Source: Escherichia sp. E1V33 (lineage in GTDB: Bacteria; Pseudomonadota; Gammaproteobacteria; Enterobacterales; Enterobacteriaceae). Taken from it: a stretch of DNA of 64,000 nucleotides. The notes under the pieces are model-generated. The model did no database searches, was not told where the DNA came from, and saw nothing but the letters and a program-made list of their open reading frames with translations. The DNA lies in contig NZ_RHJI01000006.1 in NCBI RefSeq assembly GCF_004211955.1, forward strand, positions 16,445 to 80,444, written 5' to 3'. Positions 61,849 through 64,000 of the stretch are shown one piece after another. Positions within the stretch are counted from its first letter, which is position 1. The number at the start of each line of letters is the position of its first letter. A program made the translations under genes and the position numbers.

Positions 61849-61979
61849 TACTGCTCCTGGGATATTAACAGGAGTAAGTGTAGACGTTAGGAAATGAAAT
61901 TTGTGAAGTTAATCCTGTTGTAGCAGGGCAAGATTACGAAAGCCCGCTCCCCGCAAGCAACTAACAGAGGTAGTTAATC

Positions 61980-62273
61980 ATGGCTGAACACGATATTACG
62001 CCAGAAGTCACCTTTTCCAAAACACAGCGCCGCTGTACCGTGGGTTATCTACCCAACCGCAGTGACACACCGGTGATCAAGATCAGCGCCAAATGGCTGA
62101 GAGAAGCGGGATTTGAGATCGGAACGGGCGTTACCGTGAAGATTTCGGAAGGCTGCCTGATCCTGCTTGCGGATAACAACGAAGTACAGGAACTGCGCAG
62201 GGAACTTTATCAGGTTAAACAGGCGGTCAAGGGGATGCGTGACGGGATGTTTAGTGTGCTGAACGAGAGTTAA
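61980..62273 (+). CDS. SymE family (type I toxin-like) protein
   Basis: A 97-residue protein with the SymE/AbrB-like core: RRCTVGYLPN, PVIKISAKWLREAGFEIG and VTVKISEGCLILLADNN, followed by a short helical tail. K-12 SymE is an SOS-induced protein that affects RNA/nucleoid and is repressed by the antisense RNA SymR. I do not see a LexA box upstream, and an antisense RNA cannot be called by eye. It starts behind AGAGG and lies between ybgA and the IS200-type element, near the rhs locus, where SymE-like genes are often found. Activity is uncertain. Confidence 0.75.
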   Translation: MAEHDITPEVTFSKTQRRCTVGYLPNRSDTPVIKISAKWLREAGFEIGTGVTVKISEGCLILLADNNEVQELRRELYQVKQAVKGMRDGMFSVLNES

Positions 62274-62279
62274 GTTGTA

Positions 62280-62900
62280 AAAGACCACCTCCTGAGGAGG
62301 TGGCTTTTCAGAATGCCCCCTATAAGGGGGGGCAAATGTCATATTCCGTTTTCTACTCTAGCAACTCCATCTGCTGTTCATGTGTTTGTTCCATCTTTTC
62401 CTGATGCCTCACATATCGTCTGATAATTTCTTCGTTCACGCCTACCGTATCGACAAAGTAACCCCGCGACCAAAAATGGTTTCCCCATAACTTCTTCCTG
62501 ATATGCGGGAATCGATTGTAGAGCCTAATTGCACTGCGACCTTTCAGGTGCTCCATCAGAGTAGATATTGAGATTTTTGGCGGCACTATTACGACAAGAT
62601 GCACATGATCTGGCTGTACATTTAACTCCAGAACCTCGCAATCTTTTATTCCGCAAAGAATATAGATGGTTCTGTACAGCTCCTTGCCCAATTTATCCCT
62701 CAGGATCCTAAAACGGTTCTTTGGCGTCCAGACTATGTGATATTTGCAACGCCAATATACATGTGATGAACTTCTGTAAAGCCCCATGTCAGTTTGTCTC
62801 CTTTTACTTGTGGTGAGTAAGCAGAGATATTCCGACATGGGCATTCTTCAGGCTATAGCCTTACAGGATCAATCACCACCTCCCTAGGAGGTGGTTTAGG
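62280..62900 (-). mobile_element. IS200/IS605-type insertion element
   Basis: About 620 bp carrying only a Y1 transposase gene, bounded by imperfectly matching subterminal hairpins: CCACCTCCT/AGGAGGTGG at 62285-62303 and ACCACCTCC/GGAGGTGGT at 62875-62895, sharing the CACCTCC/GGAGGTG arms. There are no inverted terminal repeats or obvious target duplication, as expected for this family. A second hairpin (GCCCCC/GGGGGGC near 62316-62334) and a perfect AGGCTATAGCCT palindrome (62851) lie inside. Exact ends are uncertain by several bases. Confidence 0.8.
62353..62787 (-). CDS. tnpA: IS200/IS605 family transposase TnpA
   Basis: Single-strand Y1 transposase of 144 residues. The HUH motif is DHVHLVVIVPP and the catalytic tyrosine lies in FWSRGYFVDTVGVNEE. 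The N-terminal WRCKYHIVWTPKNRF is typical. The start at 62787 (MGLYRSSSHVYW) has AGGAG nine bases upstream; an in-frame ATG at 62844 would add 19 residues without family support. No accessory tnpB is present. The frame is intact, so the element may be active. Confidence 0.9.
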   Translation of the reverse strand: MGLYRSSSHVYWRCKYHIVWTPKNRFRILRDKLGKELYRTIYILCGIKDCEVLELNVQPDHVHLVVIVPPKISISTLMEHLKGRSAIRLYNRFPHIRKKLWGNHFWSRGYFVDTVGVNEEIIRRYVRHQEKMEQTHEQQMELLE

Positions 62901-62945
62901 GATAACAATAAAAGAACCGGGAAGATTTTAACCTTCCCGGTTCTT

Positions 62946-63221
62946 TTATTCATAATCTTTATATTCTGAACATTCTATCTTAAAAAAACGCTTGGGTAAT
63001 GACCGTTTATCCACATATTTAACTAGCAGTTGCAAAAGTGTTTGCTGAAAATTAGCTAACTCTTGTTTACTTTCACATCCAATTGTCTCGTAAAGCTCTT
63101 CTTCAGGACAGTGCTCCAAAACGAAGTACAAACAAGACTCATATAATGTTAACTCTCCCTCCGATAATTCAAGTTTAAACATGGAAACACCTGAATCATC
63201 TTTATGATCAATTAGATACAT
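62946..63221 (-). CDS. Candidate immunity protein of the Rhs toxin
   Basis: A 91-residue acidic protein (many Glu/Asp; e.g. HCPEEELYETIGCESKQEL) with no family I recognise, no signal peptide and no TM helix. Its ATG follows the rhs stop after one base, the classical position of an Rhs immunity gene, so it should bind and neutralise the adjacent C-terminal tip. Function inferred from position, size and charge only. Confidence 0.65.
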   Translation of the reverse strand: MYLIDHKDDSGVSMFKLELSEGELTLYESCLYFVLEHCPEEELYETIGCESKQELANFQQTLLQLLVKYVDKRSLPKRFFKIECSEYKDYE

Positions 63222-63222
63222 A

Positions 63223-64000
63223 TTAAAACCTCACGTAATCTGAAAATATTTCTTTAAATTCTTCCTCTTCCTCTAGCGTCATTTTTCGCCAGCGACCATC
63301 GTTGATTCTTGTGTTAGTATTACGCCGAGGATTATTCATGGTTGTTATTATCTCCGTACCATCTCCCTCTATAATATGAACCCTTTCCTTAGGCCCTAAA
63401 ACAACCCAACGGTTATCTTTCGTTTGTATTAAAATATCAGAAGGCCTTGCATTTTGAAGATCATTTATTGCTGGCCCAACAGGGCGACCTTCTCGATGAC
63501 GTTGTAAAGCATGTTTACTTTTAGTTAGAGAACAGATTCTCGTTAAACCTAGAGGATCTATCCACCCCAGCGGATTAGGCCCATACTGGTAGAAGTTTAT
63601 TCCCCCCGCCAGCCCTATCGGGTCCGTTACCATGAACCGCCCGACATCCGGATCATAGTACCTGTGCAGATTGTAGTGCAGCCCCGTTTCCCTGTCGAGG
63701 TACTGTCCCTGGTAACGCAGGTTCTGTTCCACCCTGCCGTGGTCCTTCTCCTGTATCGCGTTACCCCAGACCTGATACCCCGTCTCCCACACGATTTTCC
63801 CGTCACTGTCCGTCATCTCTTCCGGCGCGCCGTTCACATCCGTGTGAAAATACAGTATCCGGTTCGGTCCCTCTTTCCCCGCCTTATCCACCCGCGCCAG
63901 CGGTTCATAACTCCCCGGGTCCCTGTAGATGTACAGGCTGCTTATTCCCTCCGGCCTGCTCTCCTGCGCCAGCCGCATACCGTCCCATAAAAATTTTGTC
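63223..64000 (-). CDS. Rhs protein C-terminus with polymorphic toxin tip (5' part beyond window)
   Basis: The open frame enters from the right edge (FLWDGMRLAQE) and shows the end of the Rhs core: YLDRETGLHYNLHRYYDPDVGRF, TDPIGLAGGINFYQYGPNP and the autocleavage-type motif PLGWIDPLGL (PxxxxDPxGL). After it a variable tip of about 108 residues begins TRICSLTKSKHALQRHREGR and contains VVLGPKERVHIIEGDGTEII and ends KEIFSDYVRF. A 'KHAxxRHxxGR ... HIIEGDGTEIITT' layout resembles small BECR/DUF4258-type RNase domains, but this is a weak visual similarity. The tip is not one I know from K-12 Rhs proteins. The downstream small gene is probably its immunity gene. Confidence 0.88.
   Translation of the reverse strand, partial: TKFLWDGMRLAQESRPEGISSLYIYRDPGSYEPLARVDKAGKEGPNRILYFHTDVNGAPEEMTDSDGKIVWETGYQVWGNAIQEKDHGRVEQNLRYQGQYLDRETGLHYNLHRYYDPDVGRFMVTDPIGLAGGINFYQYGPNPLGWIDPLGLTRICSLTKSKHALQRHREGRPVGPAINDLQNARPSDILIQTKDNRWVVLGPKERVHIIEGDGTEIITTMNNPRRNTNTRINDGRWRKMTLEEEEEFKEIFSDYVRF

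Overview
The window is a chromosomal segment of Escherichia coli (or an extremely close Escherichia). Most proteins are recognisable at full length as E. coli housekeeping proteins, and the order mod-gal-gpmA-aroG-nadA-lysT/valT tRNAs-tol/pal-cyd ... suc/sdh-gltA-ybgD..O-nei-pxp-phrB-ybgA is that of the K-12 16-17 min region, given here in reverse orientation. It is not K-12: the interval between cydA and sucD, which in K-12 holds the mng (mannosylglycerate) genes, carries a different gene cluster, and the right end carries an rhs locus with a SymE-like gene and an IS200-type element instead of the K-12 arrangement. Statements about K-12 are from memory; nothing was searched.

Layout. 1-3265: 5' part of modA, acrZ, modE, modF. 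3424-8786: galETKM with both gal operators and the CRP site, then gpmA behind a Fur box. 8897-13492: aroG (TyrR box), ybgS, zitB, pnuC, nadA (NadR box). 13740-14997: a seven-gene tRNA operon (five Lys, two Val) with spacer repeats that copy the 3' end of tRNA-Lys. 15042-20732 and 20882-24026: cydAB-cydX-ybgE-ybgC-tolQRA-tolB-pal-cpoB, all on the minus strand. 24027-25402: long AT-rich gap with an FNR site and a CRP-like site.

25403-35600 is the accessory region. It encodes coenzyme-B12 glutamate mutase (glmS, glmL, glmE), methylaspartate ammonia-lyase (mal), a split AtuA-like pair (DUF1446-type plus DUF4387-type), a class I fumarase/mesaconase (fumD), the C-terminal remnant of a BtuR-type cobalamin adenosyltransferase, a LysR regulator and the remnant of an aromatic amino-acid (histidine-type) ammonia-lyase. 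Together the intact enzymes convert glutamate to methylaspartate, mesaconate and citramalate. The cluster matches the one known from E. coli O157:H7, where FumD was characterised as a mesaconase; the role of the AtuA/DUF4387 pair in it is open.

35604-47729: sdhCDAB-sucABCD (minus strand, ending in the SdhX sRNA and its terminator) divergent from gltA. 48055-52934: the ybgDQPO chaperone-usher fimbrial operon. 53082-61848: abrB, nei-pxpACB-ybgI, dtpD, phrB-ybgA. 61980-64000: SymE-like gene, IS200/IS605 element, candidate immunity gene and the C-terminus of an Rhs protein that runs off the window.
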